The notes under the pieces: generated by a model | What the model was told of the DNA's origin: nothing | Seen by the model: the letters and a program-made list of their open reading frames with translations, nothing else | Databases searched by the model: none | In this document: piece by piece, positions 51,431-61,853 of the stretch | Layout: every line of letters starts with the position of its first letter | Position numbering within the stretch: position 1 is the stretch's first letter | Source: Clostridiales bacterium | GTDB lineage: Bacteria; Bacillota; Clostridia; Lachnospirales; Lachnospiraceae | Assembly (NCBI GenBank): GCA_012520655.1 | Contig: JAAYNW010000066.1 | Span: forward strand, 1 to 64,000 | Direction of reading: 5' to 3' | Length of the DNA: 64,000 bases | Made by a program: the position numbers and the translations under genes

Positions 51431-52093
51431 TTACAAAAGTCTGACATCTCCTATTTCCCCGGTTTCCTGAAACAGCTCCCACTCCGCGATATTTACTGCA
51501 TGGTCGCCGATTTTCTCCAAGTATTTGGCAATCATTAGCACATCGATACATTCATCCGCGTTCTTTGTCTCCTTTTTCAGGTATACGATCAAATCATGCT
51601 TTACTTTATTAAACAGATCATCCACTATATCATCGCTATCGATAACAGCTTTGGCCGCATTTTCATTCCTGCCAACAAAAGCCTCTACCGCCGCACGCGT
51701 CATTTCCTTCGCCGCTTTTACCATCGGGTCAAGATGCCCCGAATAGGAAGAAAGCGGATTCATATTCAGCCGCAGCAAGAGCTCTGCGATATCGGAGATA
51801 TGATCTCCCACTCTCTCAATATCCGTAACTACTTTCAAGCTCGCCGTAATCGTTCTGAGGTCACGCGCCACAGGCTGTTGCTTCGCAATGAGCGACAAGC
51901 ATCTGGATTCGATATTTCTCTCCATTTCGTTTACCGCGCGGTCGCTTTTTAGAATTCTACATACTTCTTCTCTATTACCTGTTTCCAAAGCCTGAAACAG
52001 CTCCTCATATGTAGCTTCTACCCGAAGCCCCATGGTTTCTACGTTATCTTTTAACTCTTTCAGTTCATGTTCAAATACTGTTCTGGGTGACAT
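51431..52093 (-). CDS. phoU: Phosphate signaling protein PhoU
   Basis: MSPRTVFEHELKELKDNV...IAKQQPVARDLRTITASLKVVTDIERVGDHISDIAEL. Confidence 0.95.
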   Translation of the reverse strand: MSPRTVFEHELKELKDNVETMGLRVEATYEELFQALETGNREEVCRILKSDRAVNEMERNIESRCLSLIAKQQPVARDLRTITASLKVVTDIERVGDHISDIAELLLRLNMNPLSSYSGHLDPMVKAAKEMTRAAVEAFVGRNENAAKAVIDSDDIVDDLFNKVKHDLIVYLKKETKNADECIDVLMIAKYLEKIGDHAVNIAEWELFQETGEIGDVRLL

Positions 52094-52131
52094 ATACTAT
52101 CCTCTCCTCTTTTTTCTCAGCTCTAACAAAA

Positions 52132-52902
52132 TCAGCCAAACCTTCCCGTAATGTAATCTTCTGTCCGCTTATCCGACGGTCTCGAAAAAATATTATCCGT
52201 AGTATCGAATTCCACTACTTCGCCTACAAGGAAAAATGCCGTATAGTCCGATACTCTGGCGGCCTGCTGCATATTGTGGGTAACTACAACTACCGTGTAT
52301 TTCTTTTTCAACTCTTCCATCAATTCTTCTACCTTCAGTGTAGAAATGGGGTCAAGCGCGGAGGTCGGCTCATCCATCAGCAGCACTTCCGGCTCTACGG
52401 CAAGTGCCCGCGCAATACATAGCCTCTGCTGTTGCCCGCCGGATAGTCCCAATGCCGACTTTTTCAAGCGGTCTTTTACCTCATCGAAGATTGCCGCTCC
52501 ACGCAGGCTTTTTTCTACTATTTCATCCAATTTCGCTTTATTCTTAATTCCATGCACTTTCGGACCATAAGCAACATTGTCGTAAATACTCATCGGGAAA
52601 GGATTAGGCTGCTGAAATACCATACCGACTTTTTTACGCAGCAAAGTCATATCTACCTTCGGATCATAAATATTTTCTCCATCCAAGGTTACGGTTCCTT
52701 CAATGCGTACATTATCTATCAAATCGTTCATTCTGTTCAGGCTTTTTAAAAATGTGGATTTTCCGCAGCCGGATGGTCCTATAAAGGCTGTTACCGCATT
52801 CGCTTTGATATCCATGTCTACATCCTTCAAAGCATGGTTATTGCCATAATATAAGTTCAATTTCCTTGTGCTGATTTTACTATTCTCCATGCATTTTCCC
52901 AT
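52132..52902 (-). CDS. pstB: Phosphate ABC transporter ATP-binding protein
   Basis: [56 protein letters not shown]. Confidence 0.98.
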   Translation of the reverse strand: MGKCMENSKISTRKLNLYYGNNHALKDVDMDIKANAVTAFIGPSGCGKSTFLKSLNRMNDLIDNVRIEGTVTLDGENIYDPKVDMTLLRKKVGMVFQQPNPFPMSIYDNVAYGPKVHGIKNKAKLDEIVEKSLRGAAIFDEVKDRLKKSALGLSGGQQQRLCIARALAVEPEVLLMDEPTSALDPISTLKVEELMEELKKKYTVVVVTHNMQQAARVSDYTAFFLVGEVVEFDTTDNIFSRPSDKRTEDYITGRFG

Positions 52903-52949
52903 TCTGTCTCCCTTTTTCCTTCCTGTTATTCATTTTTATCTGTCGCGTT

Positions 52950-53819
52950 CTAATTAACGGTATTTACATCGAATTTTCTCGCCAGATACTTGGTCAGAAA
53001 ATTAATTCCAAGCACAATAATCAGAAGCACTGCCGCAATGCCAAAGGCCACGTCATATTGTGCCTTAGACATGCTCAAAAACAATTGAATCGTCAGTGTA
53101 CCGCCGGACTGCATAATCTTATCAAACAGCCCCATGCCGGCTTTCGGTAATAGATACCCGCTTCCCGCGGTAAAAAGCAATGCCGCGGACTCTCCTACGA
53201 TTCTGCCGATTGCCAGAATAACACCCGTAATAATTCCCGGCATTGCGGAGGGCAGTAAAATTGTTCTTATCATATACCATTTGGCTGCCCCCATCGCCAG
53301 AGCACCGCTCCTATAGCTGTCAGGCACCGTTTTCAACGCCTCCTGTGTATTTCTCGTAATCAGAGGAAGAATCATAAGGGTAAGAGTAAGAGCACCCGTT
53401 AGGATGGAGTATCCCAGTCCCAAAGCGTTTCCAAAAAACACCATACCAAACAGACCGAATATGATGGAAGGAATTCCTGAAAGAGTTTCCGTCGTAAACT
53501 CTATGGCTTTTACCAAGCGTCCCGGCCTTGCATATTCATTAAGATAAATCGCGGAACCAATTCCAAGCGGTGTCCCAATTACTAAAGTGATTACAATAAT
53601 ATATAAAGTATTCACAATATTGCCAGCTATACCGACCGTCCCTTTTAAACTGCTCGTTACGGATGTCAAAAAGCTCCAATTAATCGCCCTTATTCCTTTG
53701 AAGAAAACATATCCGATAATTCCGATCAAAAGAAGCACCGAGAAAACCGCAGAAATATAAATTAGTATGCGCAGAATTTTATCTGAAATTCTTTTTCTCT
53801 TATTTGTAAGGCTATTCAT
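52950..53819 (-). CDS. pstA: Phosphate ABC transporter permease PstA
   Basis: GTPLGIGSAIYLNEYARPGRLVKAIEFTTETLSGIPSIIFGLFG. Confidence 0.97.
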   Translation of the reverse strand: MNSLTNKRKRISDKILRILIYISAVFSVLLLIGIIGYVFFKGIRAINWSFLTSVTSSLKGTVGIAGNIVNTLYIIVITLVIGTPLGIGSAIYLNEYARPGRLVKAIEFTTETLSGIPSIIFGLFGMVFFGNALGLGYSILTGALTLTLMILPLITRNTQEALKTVPDSYRSGALAMGAAKWYMIRTILLPSAMPGIITGVILAIGRIVGESAALLFTAGSGYLLPKAGMGLFDKIMQSGGTLTIQLFLSMSKAQYDVAFGIAAVLLIIVLGINFLTKYLARKFDVNTVN

Positions 53820-54750
53820 GGTTTTTATCTCCCTTTTTTAAGATTCGCGTAAGAGTTACGTTAATCAGCATTATGAAAATAAACAGCACCAAGCCTATCG
53901 TAAACAGTACCTGCCTATGTATATCTGCCGCATATCCCATCTCGCTTACGATTGCCGTCGTAAGAAATCGTACCGAATTGAACGGAAGCGGTATGTTTAC
54001 TGAGCTCCCCGATACAAGACTTATTGCCATCGCTTCGCCGATAGCTCTGCCTACACCAAGTACAATTGCCGTAATGATTCCGGACTTTGACGCAGGCAGT
54101 ATTACCTTGAAAATGGTCTGTATCTGGGACGCTCCTACCGCAAGCGATGCTGCCTTCAAGTAATCCGGAACGGCTTTAATCGCAGATTCACTTATGTTAA
54201 TTACCGTGGGAAGAATCATAATGGCCAGCACGATTACCGCCGATATCAGATTGGCGCCTCCCGTAAACTGATGCGTATCCGACCCCGCAAATATTTTCAG
54301 TTCCAGTTTATACATGAACGGATTCAATATCATCAAACCCAAGAGTCCATATATTACGGATGGAATACCCGCCAGCAATTCCACCGCAGGTTTTACGACT
54401 GCCACCACCTTCCCCGGAGCTATCTCCGCCAGAAAAATTGCCGTAAATACCCCTATCGGAACTCCAATAAGAACAGCCAATGCCGTACCAGCAATAGAAG
54501 TAAGAATAATATATAGAATGCCGAAAGAAGCCTCCGCTGCCGTCGGCTTCCAAACGGTTCCGAATAAAATATCTGTAAGCCCTACCTTAAATAATGCGGG
54601 CGTACCGTTGAAAATCATATATGCGGTAATCGAAGTAACCGCCAATACTGCCATAAAAGCGCAAATCATAAAAACAATCTGCGCTGTGTTTTCCACCGTT
54701 GATTTATTTGTATTATTTCCTATTATTGTGAAGGATTTCTGATTGCTCAT
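53812..54750 (-). CDS. pstC: Phosphate ABC transporter permease PstC
   Basis: IGVPIGVFTAIFLAEIAPGKVVAVVKPAVELLAGIPSVIYGLLG. Confidence 0.97.
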   Translation of the reverse strand: MSNQKSFTIIGNNTNKSTVENTAQIVFMICAFMAVLAVTSITAYMIFNGTPALFKVGLTDILFGTVWKPTAAEASFGILYIILTSIAGTALAVLIGVPIGVFTAIFLAEIAPGKVVAVVKPAVELLAGIPSVIYGLLGLMILNPFMYKLELKIFAGSDTHQFTGGANLISAVIVLAIMILPTVINISESAIKAVPDYLKAASLAVGASQIQTIFKVILPASKSGIITAIVLGVGRAIGEAMAISLVSGSSVNIPLPFNSVRFLTTAIVSEMGYAADIHRQVLFTIGLVLFIFIMLINVTLTRILKKGDKNHE

Positions 54751-54875
54751 AACTTCTCCCTATTTATTTAATACGGCTTCCCGATATTTCCGATCCGTAT
54801 TCCATTCACCGAATCACGGGTACGAGGCAACCCCCGTACCCTTGATATAAGTAATCTTTTATTTTGGTTATATAA

Positions 54876-55799
54876 CTAGTACGGTAAGATAAGACCTGCA
54901 CCGGCAATTACTTCTTTACCTTCATCGGAACCCAAGAAATCGAACAACGCCTGTACCAACTCATTTTGATCCGATATTTCTCCCTTTGTAGCCATCACAA
55001 AAGGTCTGCTCAATAAGTATTGGCCCGCTTTAATATTTTCTGCAGTAGCCGCTACATCGTCGAGTGCAAGCGCGATTACCGTGTCATCCAGAACATCGAG
55101 AGATACATATCCAATCGCTCCGGGTGTCGAGGCAACCTTTGCCATTACGGCTCCCGTGCTGTCAAGCTCGCTGGCATATGCACACGCATCTTCAATACCG
55201 AGAAGTTCTTCGAAGGCTCCTCTGGTACCCGAACCTGCTTCGCGTCCTACTACTACAATCGGTGCATCAGTTCCGCCCACTTCGCTCCATTTTTTTGTCT
55301 CGCCTTTATAAATACTGATAAGCTGATCCTTTGAAAGACCCGATACCGCATTGGCTGGATCTACTACTACTGCAATACCATCAATAGCGACTATGTTCTC
55401 AACTACACCGGCTTCTTTCTCACTGTCCTTCAACGCCCTGGAGGAATTCCCTATGTCCACGCTACCTGCTGTAACTGCCTCAATTCCCGCGGATGAACCT
55501 GTAAATTCAGGAGTTACCGTTACATTGGGGTATTTCACCATAAAGCTTTCCGCTACCGCATTTGCGAGCTTCTCCATAGAGGTACTTCCGGACATGGAAA
55601 TGGTTCCGCTCAAATCTGCGTTTTCTTCTGCAGGAGCTGCCGCCTCTGTCTGCGCTTCCTCTACCGGTGCTACTTCTGTCCGGGCATCCGCTTCCTGTAC
55701 AGTGGACTCTATTGCCTGACTTCCGCAAGCTGCGAGAGAAGCTACCGTTAAAATTGTCGCACCAGCAAGGGCAAACGTTTTTAATGCTCTGTTTTTCAT
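54876..55799 (-). CDS. pstS: Phosphate ABC transporter substrate-binding lipoprotein
   Basis: SLAACGSQ lipobox; SGTISMSGSTSMEKLANAVAESF, GREAGSGTRGAFEELLG. Confidence 0.96.
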   Translation of the reverse strand: MKNRALKTFALAGATILTVASLAACGSQAIESTVQEADARTEVAPVEEAQTEAAAPAEENADLSGTISMSGSTSMEKLANAVAESFMVKYPNVTVTPEFTGSSAGIEAVTAGSVDIGNSSRALKDSEKEAGVVENIVAIDGIAVVVDPANAVSGLSKDQLISIYKGETKKWSEVGGTDAPIVVVGREAGSGTRGAFEELLGIEDACAYASELDSTGAVMAKVASTPGAIGYVSLDVLDDTVIALALDDVAATAENIKAGQYLLSRPFVMATKGEISDQNELVQALFDFLGSDEGKEVIAGAGLILPY

Positions 55800-55954
55800 T
55801 TTTTCATTCTCCTCTTGATTTTATATACATTTTACAGTTACTGCCATTTATCTTCCCTAAATGGCTTGTGAGGTCATTTCCGGCTTACAATTGCCTTTCC
55901 TCATGTCTGTAATAGAAGTGTAGCATACAAAAAAAATGCCAAATATCATACTTT

Positions 55955-55982
55955 GGTAATTTGTATGTAAGATTTTTGTAAA
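55955..55982 (-). promoter_or_regulatory. Candidate Pho box upstream of pstS
   Basis: Three direct repeats on minus strand TTTACA/CTTACA/ATTACC at exact 11-nt period. Confidence 0.65.
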
Positions 55983-56036
55983 ATTTTTATATCTAATAAA
56001 ATTATCTGTTATATTATTTTGATACCGATATAACAA

Positions 56037-56083
56037 AAAAGCTCAGGATTTCATGTCAGAATGAACATGCTCCTAAGCTTTTA
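56037..56083 (-). terminator. Terminator downstream of the nth remnant
   Basis: AAAAGCTCAGGA ... TCCTAAGCTTTT stem; T6 on minus strand. Confidence 0.7.
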
Positions 56084-56128
56084 ATTATCTCCTTATTCTC
56101 TTTTTATTCCTGTATGTTTGACTTTGGA

Positions 56129-56503
56129 TCATATATGTTTTTCGCACCACACATCCAAAATACAGTTTTCACAATGGCATCTTCTTGCTGTACATACACT
56201 CCTGCCATGATATATTAATTGAAAATTGATACGGTTCCAATGCTCTTTGGGAAGAGCTTGCATTAATTCCTGTTCCACTTGAACCGGATTCTTCCTTGCA
56301 GCCCAGCCTATCCTCTTAGCAATGCGGAATACATGCGTATCTACCGTCACTCCCGGTATTCCATAAGCATCCGCCAGAAACAAAGTCGCTGTTTTTCTCC
56401 CGACTCCGGCCAAGAAAGTAAGTTCTTCCAGCGTCACAGGCACTTTACCATCATATTGTTCGAATATCTACTTGCAGCACTTTTGCATGTTTCTGGCTTT
56501 TAC
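56129..56503 (-). pseudogene. nth: Endonuclease III C-terminal remnant, with in-frame TAG
   Basis: Reads KARNMQKCCK*IFEQYDGKVPVTLEELTFLAGVGRKTATLFLADAYGIPGVTVDTHVFRIAKRIGW...CENCILDVWCEKHI; N-terminal half missing. Confidence 0.85.
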
Positions 56504-57396
56504 CTTATAAAGCTGCTCAATGTCTTAGCACCGCCGGTCGGTACGGAAAGCCTATATATTCCTTCCTGTTTCTTGGCAAACAAACGACAATCTTCTGCAA
56601 TCCTTGTTCTTAGAAGTGAAATCTTATCCGTACCATGGAATTTTTTCAGATAGTCCTCTAAATTGCATGTAACCTTCTCCCAACTATCTCTTTTGTCTTT
56701 TTCAAATACATTTTCTGCTCTTCCATTGCAAAACTTTGCCGTATTTAATCTATCGGCATCAATCAATACGGAAAGCAGCGTTCTTTCCAGAACGGAATGA
56801 AAATAGGTTATCAACACTGCTTTTCTTTTTATCTTTTCTCGTCCTTCAGGTACCACCGAAACAATACGATCAGATAATTCTTCTATCTTATTCTGAAACT
56901 GCTTTACTTCCTCTACCGACGCAATAAACAGCTTATCCAGATAGCTTTCTGAAATAGTGCTTTTACCTAAGTTAAAAAGGACCTCCTCATAATCTATATC
57001 CTGTATATTTTCTGTTCTTTCTATAAAAACAGGTTTTCCATCCGGTGCAACACAATCAATCAGCCCGTGATGAGAAAAAATTGCCATAGAAATAAGTTGG
57101 GCCGTTAACCTCTCTATCCTTTCACCTTTATAATAACGTCTATAAATGTAAACTGCTCCCGCCGAACTATGATTGACGCTTCCCCGATAAGCTCCTTTTT
57201 TACCGGAGACCGCTGCTCTTAAATAATCCTCAAACCTTTTTCTCCATTTTCCCAAATCATGTAAAAGTGCCGTAAGGTATGCAAGATGCCCTATATGTAA
57301 TTCAGATCCGATTATTTCAGCCAGTCTTGCAGTTTCCTCCAGATGCTCCAATACCGCTTGTTCTTTTCCTGTTTTTTTATCAATGTGGGCAATCAT
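56500..57396 (-). pseudogene. cas3: Truncated Cas3 (HD nuclease domain plus first residues of helicase); type I-C-like relic
   Basis: AHIDKKTGKEQAVLEHLEETARLAE, LLHDLGKW, NHSSAGA, FSHHGLID; ends LSVPTGGAKTLSSFIR* at the Walker A. Confidence 0.85.
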
Positions 57397-57629
57397 ATAA
57401 TACCTCTCTGCAACGTAGGAAAATAATAAATAGCAAATTACCAATATATGGATATTATATTGTATTTCGACATATTGTACAATATATTCTCATTTTTTTA
57501 TCACTTTATAAATATATTGCTATTCAGATTGTTCATCAGAATATCATATTATTTATGGTCGCAATGCTTATAGTTATAATATTTATATAAAAAGAAAAGG
57601 ATTGCATTATTTACAATCCCTTAAAGCTA

Positions 57630-57915
57630 CTATCCTTCAAAAAATTCAGCAACAACCTCCACCACCGGAAGCACTTCTACAAAACGATGGTTCCATATTC
57701 TTTCCTCATAATACTTTGTCAAATCTTCTCCCAAACAAAAGTCATTATCAAAGGTTGTTACCGTTCCTCGGGGGATAATTACCTCATATCCATGTTCAAA
57801 AGCGGCCTTGCAGGTAGCGTCAATGCAATACTCCGTCTGCAGCCCTGCCAATACAAGCTTCCCATCCTTGGGAACTCTTCTCCAGTTCGTCACCTGCACC
57901 ACCGTCTTTAAAGTA
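57630..57915 (-). pseudogene. Isochorismatase-family cysteine hydrolase, C-terminal remnant
   Basis: KLVLAGLQTEYCIDATCKAAFEHGYEVIIPRGTVTTFDN; N-terminal half missing, abuts GNAT gene. Confidence 0.75.
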
Positions 57916-58378
57916 TGGTCTCCATACCGATTTTCTGTGGTTTCAGGCCGCATTTCTCATAGAATCTCATTGCCGATTCGTTACAACTCCATACGTTCAA
58001 TGTAACGTTGTAGCATCCCTCTTCTCTTGCGAACTCGATTACCGCGTTATAAAGACGCTTCCCCACATGACGCCCCCTAACGTCCTCATCCACGCAAAGA
58101 TCATCGATATACAGCGTCTTTATATCTGTAAGAATATTATCATCAATATGCTGCTGCAATACGCAGAAAGCATATCCCATCAAATATTCATTCTCGTCCA
58201 CCGCTACAAGTATCGGTTTGCCTTCGTCACGAATAATTCCCTTGATTTCCTCGTCCGTGTATTTTCTGCTGTTACTCTTAAATAAATCCGGACGTCCCCT
58301 GTGATGTACTGCAGCCACCTGCAACAGAAGACTTTTAATACCCTCTATATCTTTTTCCTCTGCTTTTCTTATCGTCAT
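57908..58378 (-). CDS. GNAT family N-acetyltransferase
   Basis: LYIDDLCVDEDVRGRHVGKRLYNAVIEFA. Confidence 0.92.
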   Translation of the reverse strand: MTIRKAEEKDIEGIKSLLLQVAAVHHRGRPDLFKSNSRKYTDEEIKGIIRDEGKPILVAVDENEYLMGYAFCVLQQHIDDNILTDIKTLYIDDLCVDEDVRGRHVGKRLYNAVIEFAREEGCYNVTLNVWSCNESAMRFYEKCGLKPQKIGMETIL

Positions 58379-58391
58379 CGTTTCTCTCCTT

Positions 58392-59168
58392 TCAGGAAAG
58401 CTGACGAAAATCCATCAGCTGCTTTTCAATTCCTCTGTCTCTGAAAAGAGGTTCAACAAACAACAGTTTTGCTTCCGCACAATACATCCCCACAACTCTC
58501 GTCGCACACTTTCCCACAAAGAAACTAAGCTCGCCTCGTTCGATTTTGCTTATCAGTTCATCCTGTCTGTCATCGGTTAATAAGTCCATCTCTCTTTCGG
58601 CCATGTACCCATTATAAAGCTTTAAAATCTGACAATAATCCTCTTCTTTTAATTCTTCACATACGACCTCTTCCGTAGCTTCCTGCATTAACATATATAA
58701 AGCACTTCCGTTTTCGTCATATCCGTTATATCTAAAGCCCAAAGACATCCAGAATCTTCGATTTCTTTCATTGGATAGATTAAGCTCAAAGTACTTCGCA
58801 CCACGCACTTCCTTCCGGAGACGATCAAAACAGGCTTTTCCATATCCTGCGGTTCTATACTCCGGATAAATGCAAAAATCCAAGATAAAACATTTCCCGT
58901 CTTCTGAAGTATAAACACAATAGGAGCAAAAGCCAATTTGCACTTCCCCTTTATAAAAAAATATCATATGTGCCGGGTCGGTTTCCCTATTGCATATAGA
59001 TATTAACGTATTCCTGTATTTCTCTGAGAGAAAATATTCTTTATCCTCCTGCGTAAGCAGACTACCAATCGATGAATTAGGGAAAATATCTCGTATTAAA
59101 TATTCTTCATGCTTCTTCCAGTAAGCATCCCTGCACGCTTCTTCTATTGTAATCTCTTCTAAATCCAA
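58392..59168 (-). CDS. GNAT-like N-acetyltransferase, apparently two GNAT domains
   Basis: FILDFCIYPEYRTAGYGKACFDRL; LFVEPLFRDRGIEKQLMDF. Confidence 0.82.
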   Translation of the reverse strand: MDLEEITIEEACRDAYWKKHEEYLIRDIFPNSSIGSLLTQEDKEYFLSEKYRNTLISICNRETDPAHMIFFYKGEVQIGFCSYCVYTSEDGKCFILDFCIYPEYRTAGYGKACFDRLRKEVRGAKYFELNLSNERNRRFWMSLGFRYNGYDENGSALYMLMQEATEEVVCEELKEEDYCQILKLYNGYMAEREMDLLTDDRQDELISKIERGELSFFVGKCATRVVGMYCAEAKLLFVEPLFRDRGIEKQLMDFRQLS

Positions 59169-59260
59169 TATTTACCCTCCAGACTACTTTTTGATTCTTT
59201 TTATTCTTTCCTATGCTTATCACCATATCTTATTATGATTTTATATCAAGTAATTGAGAA

Positions 59261-60103
59261 TTACAAGACTTCCTTCAAGCCTTCCGCCGTGCTCCGAAAG
59301 TCGATTCCGAATTCTCTTATCTTTTTTATATCCATCCGGAGGTTTCTGTGTTTATCCGCAAACGACTCTCTGTTTTCTACTACGTTTATCCCCGAAATAT
59401 TCTTCAGCTTTAGAATATGCCTGACCACATCGCAGGTACAAAGGTCATTTTCGCTTCCAAAATTATATATTCCGGGAGGAATGCTAAATGCTTTTTCCAT
59501 ATTAGCAGCAACCTCCCAAACATTGGTAATACTTCTGAAGTCAAATACCGGGTATCTGACTTCCTTCCCTTCCTGTACTGCTTGTAACACATTTGTTACC
59601 AAATTGCCATGTTCTATTCCTATCCTCGTTTCCTTATCATACATCCAACTAAGTCGCAAGATTACGCTGTCTTCATTAAACTCCAGACATTTTCTCTCCG
59701 CCTGAAGCTTCTGCTTACCGTAGACATGCGGCGGACACAGACTTTCTTCTTCCGAATGCGGGTTAGTCCCTGTATGTCCTAAATAGACCTGATCCGAGCT
59801 GCAGAACATCAATTTTGCTCCGAATTTGCCGCACGCCTTAGCTATGTTCTCCGTTCCCAACACATTTACCTTATGTGACAGCTCCGGCTCCTTTTCGCAA
59901 GTGCCTATATCAGACACCGCTCCGCAATGGATTATAATATCCGGACTAATTTCTCTTACTTTTTTTTCGACTTCGTTACCATCTGTAAAATCCATCTGCC
60001 CGCGAGTCAGTCCCATAACCTCATGTTTTTTTAGTGCTATACACAGCCTTGATGCCAGAAAGCCGTTAGCTCCGGTTAGCAATATCCTCATTTTTATAAC
60101 CAT
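59261..60103 (-). CDS. RmlD-like NAD-dependent sugar-nucleotide epimerase/reductase
   Basis: RILLTGANGFLASRLCIAL, YGKQKLQAE. Confidence 0.9.
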   Translation of the reverse strand: MVIKMRILLTGANGFLASRLCIALKKHEVMGLTRGQMDFTDGNEVEKKVREISPDIIIHCGAVSDIGTCEKEPELSHKVNVLGTENIAKACGKFGAKLMFCSSDQVYLGHTGTNPHSEEESLCPPHVYGKQKLQAERKCLEFNEDSVILRLSWMYDKETRIGIEHGNLVTNVLQAVQEGKEVRYPVFDFRSITNVWEVAANMEKAFSIPPGIYNFGSENDLCTCDVVRHILKLKNISGINVVENRESFADKHRNLRMDIKKIREFGIDFRSTAEGLKEVL

Positions 60104-60167
60104 GCTCCTTTCAACCCTATCCGCCTTTAGTCGATTACATTGTAGCAGCCCGGGTAATATTCATAAA

Positions 60168-61853
60168 TCACTTTATCTTAATTACGCGCATTTCATAAGG
60201 ATGCAGAACGGACTCACTTCTATTTTCATAGTTGTAAAAATAAATTTCCTTCCCGCTATACCGACTCCAGTCAAATGCTACTTCCTCTTTTGTAAAATTG
60301 CAGATGACATCAAAAGCTTCTTTTGCAAGTTCTCTGCGGTAAGCAAATACGGTCTCCAGTTCAGAATAAAGCTCCTTATAACCTCCGTAAATAGCCGTTT
60401 CATTTCCGGATTTGAATGCTATCAGCTTCTGATAGAAATACCAGATTGAATTAGTATCCGCCAATGCCTTTGCTACGTTAATCTCGTGATAACTCTCATT
60501 AACCGACAGCCATGGAGTCACGTCCGAGAATCCGGCATTTATGCTATCTTCCCATTGCATAGGAGTTCTGGCATTATCTCTTCCTTTCTTTAGTATAGCC
60601 TCCCACGCCTTTTCTTTTAATCCTGCTTTTTCGGCTTCTTCATAATACCTGAGGCTCTCAATATCACGCAGTTCATTGATCGAGGTAAATGGCGCATTCG
60701 TCATTCCTATTTCTTCCCCCTGATAAACAAAAGAGGTTCCTTTTAACAAATGCATTGCTGCGGCGAGCATCTTTGCCGCCCGCACTCTCTCCTCTTCCGT
60801 ATCCGGTGACACGAATCTGGAAAGCGGTCTCGGCTGGTCATGATTTGACCAAAACAAACTTCCCCAGCCTTCCTTTGTCGCTTCCTGCCAACGACTGATA
60901 ATACGTTTGAAATCCGCAAGCGTGTATGGAACAATCTCCCATTTCCCGCTTCTCCCACTATCTATATCCATAAGCTCAAACTGGAAAATCATATCCAGTT
61001 CACGGACTTCTTTATTTATCAGCTGCCTGCAGATTTCCGGTGTTACAAAGGGAGTCTCTCCCACACACATGCTGTCTCTGCCTTCAAAACAAGCCGCCCG
61101 CATTTCTTTAAGGTAATCATGAAGTTTCGGCTGATTAGCAAAATGCTCCGGGCAGAAGGTGTATCCGGAGACCGTCTTTTCTCCTGTTCCATCGGGGAGC
61201 CCCGGTTTCTTGGCTATCAGATTAATGACATCCATGCGGAAGCCATCCACACCTTTATCAAGCCACCAATTAATCATGTTATATATTTCTTCACGAAGCT
61301 TTCTGTTCTCCCAATTTAAATCAGGCTGTTTTTCCGAGAATAGATGCAGATAATATTCATCTGTGGTTTCATCATATTTCCATGCGGAGGGTGTAAAAAA
61401 TGATCCCCAGTTATTTGGTTCTTTGCCGTTTGCCCCTTTGCGCCAAATATAATAATCGCGATACGGATTGTCCTTATCTTTACGCGACATTGCAAACCAT
61501 GAATTCACGTCGGATGAATGGTTCACTACCAAATCCATAATGATGCGGATACCACGGTTGTGTGCTTCCCTAAGAAGCACATCAAAATCTTCCATTGTAC
61601 CGAATTCTCTCATTATCTGCTGATAGTTGCTGATATCATAACCCATGTCAGCATTCGGAGATTCATATATAGGATTGAGCCAGACAGCACCGACCCCCAG
61701 CGCCTTCAAATAATCAAGCTTTCCTATTATTCCGTTTAAATCACCGATTCCATCGTGATTGCTATCCATAAAGCTTCTTGGATACAGTTGATAAATAACA
61801 CATTCTTTCCACCATTTTCGTTCCATAACCTTATACATAAGCAACGGATTCAC
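60168..61853 (-). CDS. GH13 alpha-glucosidase (oligo-1,6-glucosidase-like)
   Basis: WWKECVIYQLYPRSFMDSNHDGIGDLNGI, DLVVNHSSD, GFRMDVINLI, FWSNHDQPR. Confidence 0.96.
   Translation of the reverse strand: MNPLLMYKVMERKWWKECVIYQLYPRSFMDSNHDGIGDLNGIIGKLDYLKALGVGAVWLNPIYESPNADMGYDISNYQQIMREFGTMEDFDVLLREAHNRGIRIIMDLVVNHSSDVNSWFAMSRKDKDNPYRDYYIWRKGANGKEPNNWGSFFTPSAWKYDETTDEYYLHLFSEKQPDLNWENRKLREEIYNMINWWLDKGVDGFRMDVINLIAKKPGLPDGTGEKTVSGYTFCPEHFANQPKLHDYLKEMRAACFEGRDSMCVGETPFVTPEICRQLINKEVRELDMIFQFELMDIDSGRSGKWEIVPYTLADFKRIISRWQEATKEGWGSLFWSNHDQPRPLSRFVSPDTEEERVRAAKMLAAAMHLLKGTSFVYQGEEIGMTNAPFTSINELRDIESLRYYEEAEKAGLKEKAWEAILKKGRDNARTPMQWEDSINAGFSDVTPWLSVNESYHEINVAKALADTNSIWYFYQKLIAFKSGNETAIYGGYKELYSELETVFAYRRELAKEAFDVICNFTKEEVAFDWSRYSGKEIYFYNYENRSESVLHPYEMRVIKIK

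Noticed and set aside
55980-57640. Possible CRISPR array near the cas3 remnant
   Set aside because: No repeated 28-36 nt units with regular spacers on either side; only AT-rich intergenic sequence.
59826-60449. 207-aa + strand ORF
   Set aside because: Antisense to RmlD-like and GH13 genes; no domain-like pattern.
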